The translations under genes and the position numbers were made by a program. The notes under the pieces were generated by a model. It was given only the letters and a program-made list of their open reading frames with translations. It was not told the DNA's origin and did not search any database. From an uncultured Kingella sp. (lineage in GTDB: Bacteria > Pseudomonadota > Gammaproteobacteria > Burkholderiales > Neisseriaceae), in contig CAKARD010000079.1 in NCBI GenBank assembly GCA_916720425.1, forward strand, positions 1-5,929: a DNA stretch of 5,929 nt, written 5' to 3'. Shown piece after piece: positions 5,830 to 5,929 of this stretch. Each line of letters begins with the position of its first letter. The first letter of the stretch is position 1.

Positions 5830-5929
5830 GAGACCTTTGCAAAATTCCTCTTCCCCCGACAGCCGAAGCCCAAAACAGGTTTTCGGCTGTTCTTGTTTCA
5901 AATATCCACTGATTCTACTCAAATACCCC
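5830..5929 (-). mobile_element. Other end of a second IS1106-like element, partial
   Basis: Starts with GAGACCTTTGCAAAATTCC (5830-5848), the exact inverted counterpart of 35-53. The following bases, with the ACAGCCGAA/TTCGGCTGT hairpin and the ATTCTACTCAAATACCCC end, match my memory of the transposase-distal (3') end of IS1106 elements. The transposase would lie beyond the right edge, read on the minus strand, so this copy has the same orientation as the one at the left edge. Confidence 0.75.
5859..5890 (-). terminator. Hairpin inside the IS end, probable transposase terminator
   Basis: ACAGCCGAA (5859-5867) and TTCGGCTGT (5882-5890) form a perfect 9-base-pair stem with a 14-base loop. It sits just inside the transposase-distal end of the IS, where it could end transcription of the off-window transposase or shield the element from outside transcription. 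No long T-run follows on either strand, so its strength is unclear. Confidence 0.4.

Noticed and set aside
5688..5912. Short frames on both strands near the right edge
   Set aside because: Both run across the IS terminal repeat at 5830-5848 and lack coding signals.
1..5929. CRISPR array, tRNA or rRNA genes
   Set aside because: No regularly spaced repeats and no tRNA- or rRNA-like sequence were seen on either strand.

Overview
The window is an accessory island of polymorphic-toxin (contact-dependent inhibition / two-partner-secretion type) cassettes, probably from a member of the Neisseriaceae. The family assignment rests on three things: both window edges carry what I recognise from memory as the two ends of an IS1106-like (IS5-family) element common in Neisseria; there is a DUS-like sequence (DNA uptake dialect) at 5701-5715, one mismatch from the Kingella and Simonsiella dialects; and the filamentous-haemagglutinin (FHA/CdiA) cassette sequence has the style seen in that family. 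Genus cannot be settled from the sequence alone.

Layout. Bases 1-53 are the end of an IS element whose transposase would lie off the left edge on the minus strand. It abuts cassette 1, a 5'-truncated toxin gene (native part about 54-965) made of a Hint pretoxin domain followed by a putative PD-(D/E)XK nuclease. Its last 13 codons are cut off by a stop at 963-965. An unrecognised immunity-like gene follows (1016-1480). About 10 bases later cassette 2 begins without a start codon: an FHA fragment (about 1490-1818), an in-frame TAA at 1816-1818, then a long open frame (1825-4383) with coiled coil, Gly/Ala-rich pretoxin region, VENN motif, four-cysteine region, glycine-zipper segment and a C-terminal zinc-deaminase-like toxin domain (HAE and CxxC). 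Nine bases after it comes a SUKH (SMI1/KNR4) immunity gene broken by a one-base deletion in a poly-A run (4393-4940). Then comes an orphan copy of the toxin's last codons (4962-5057) and a second, intact SUKH gene (5068-5619). A weak terminator, the DUS-like palindrome and the end of a second IS copy in the same orientation (5830 to the edge) close the window.

How it works together. Each cassette pairs a C-terminal toxin module with a downstream immunity gene. The conserved FHA/pretoxin part provides homology by which such displaced cassettes can recombine onto a full-length secreted exoprotein gene. Neither toxin frame here has a credible start, signal peptide or secretion domain, so they look like silent or decaying orphan cassettes. 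The intact immunity genes (1016-1480 and 5068-5619) may still protect the cell against kin carrying the cognate toxins.
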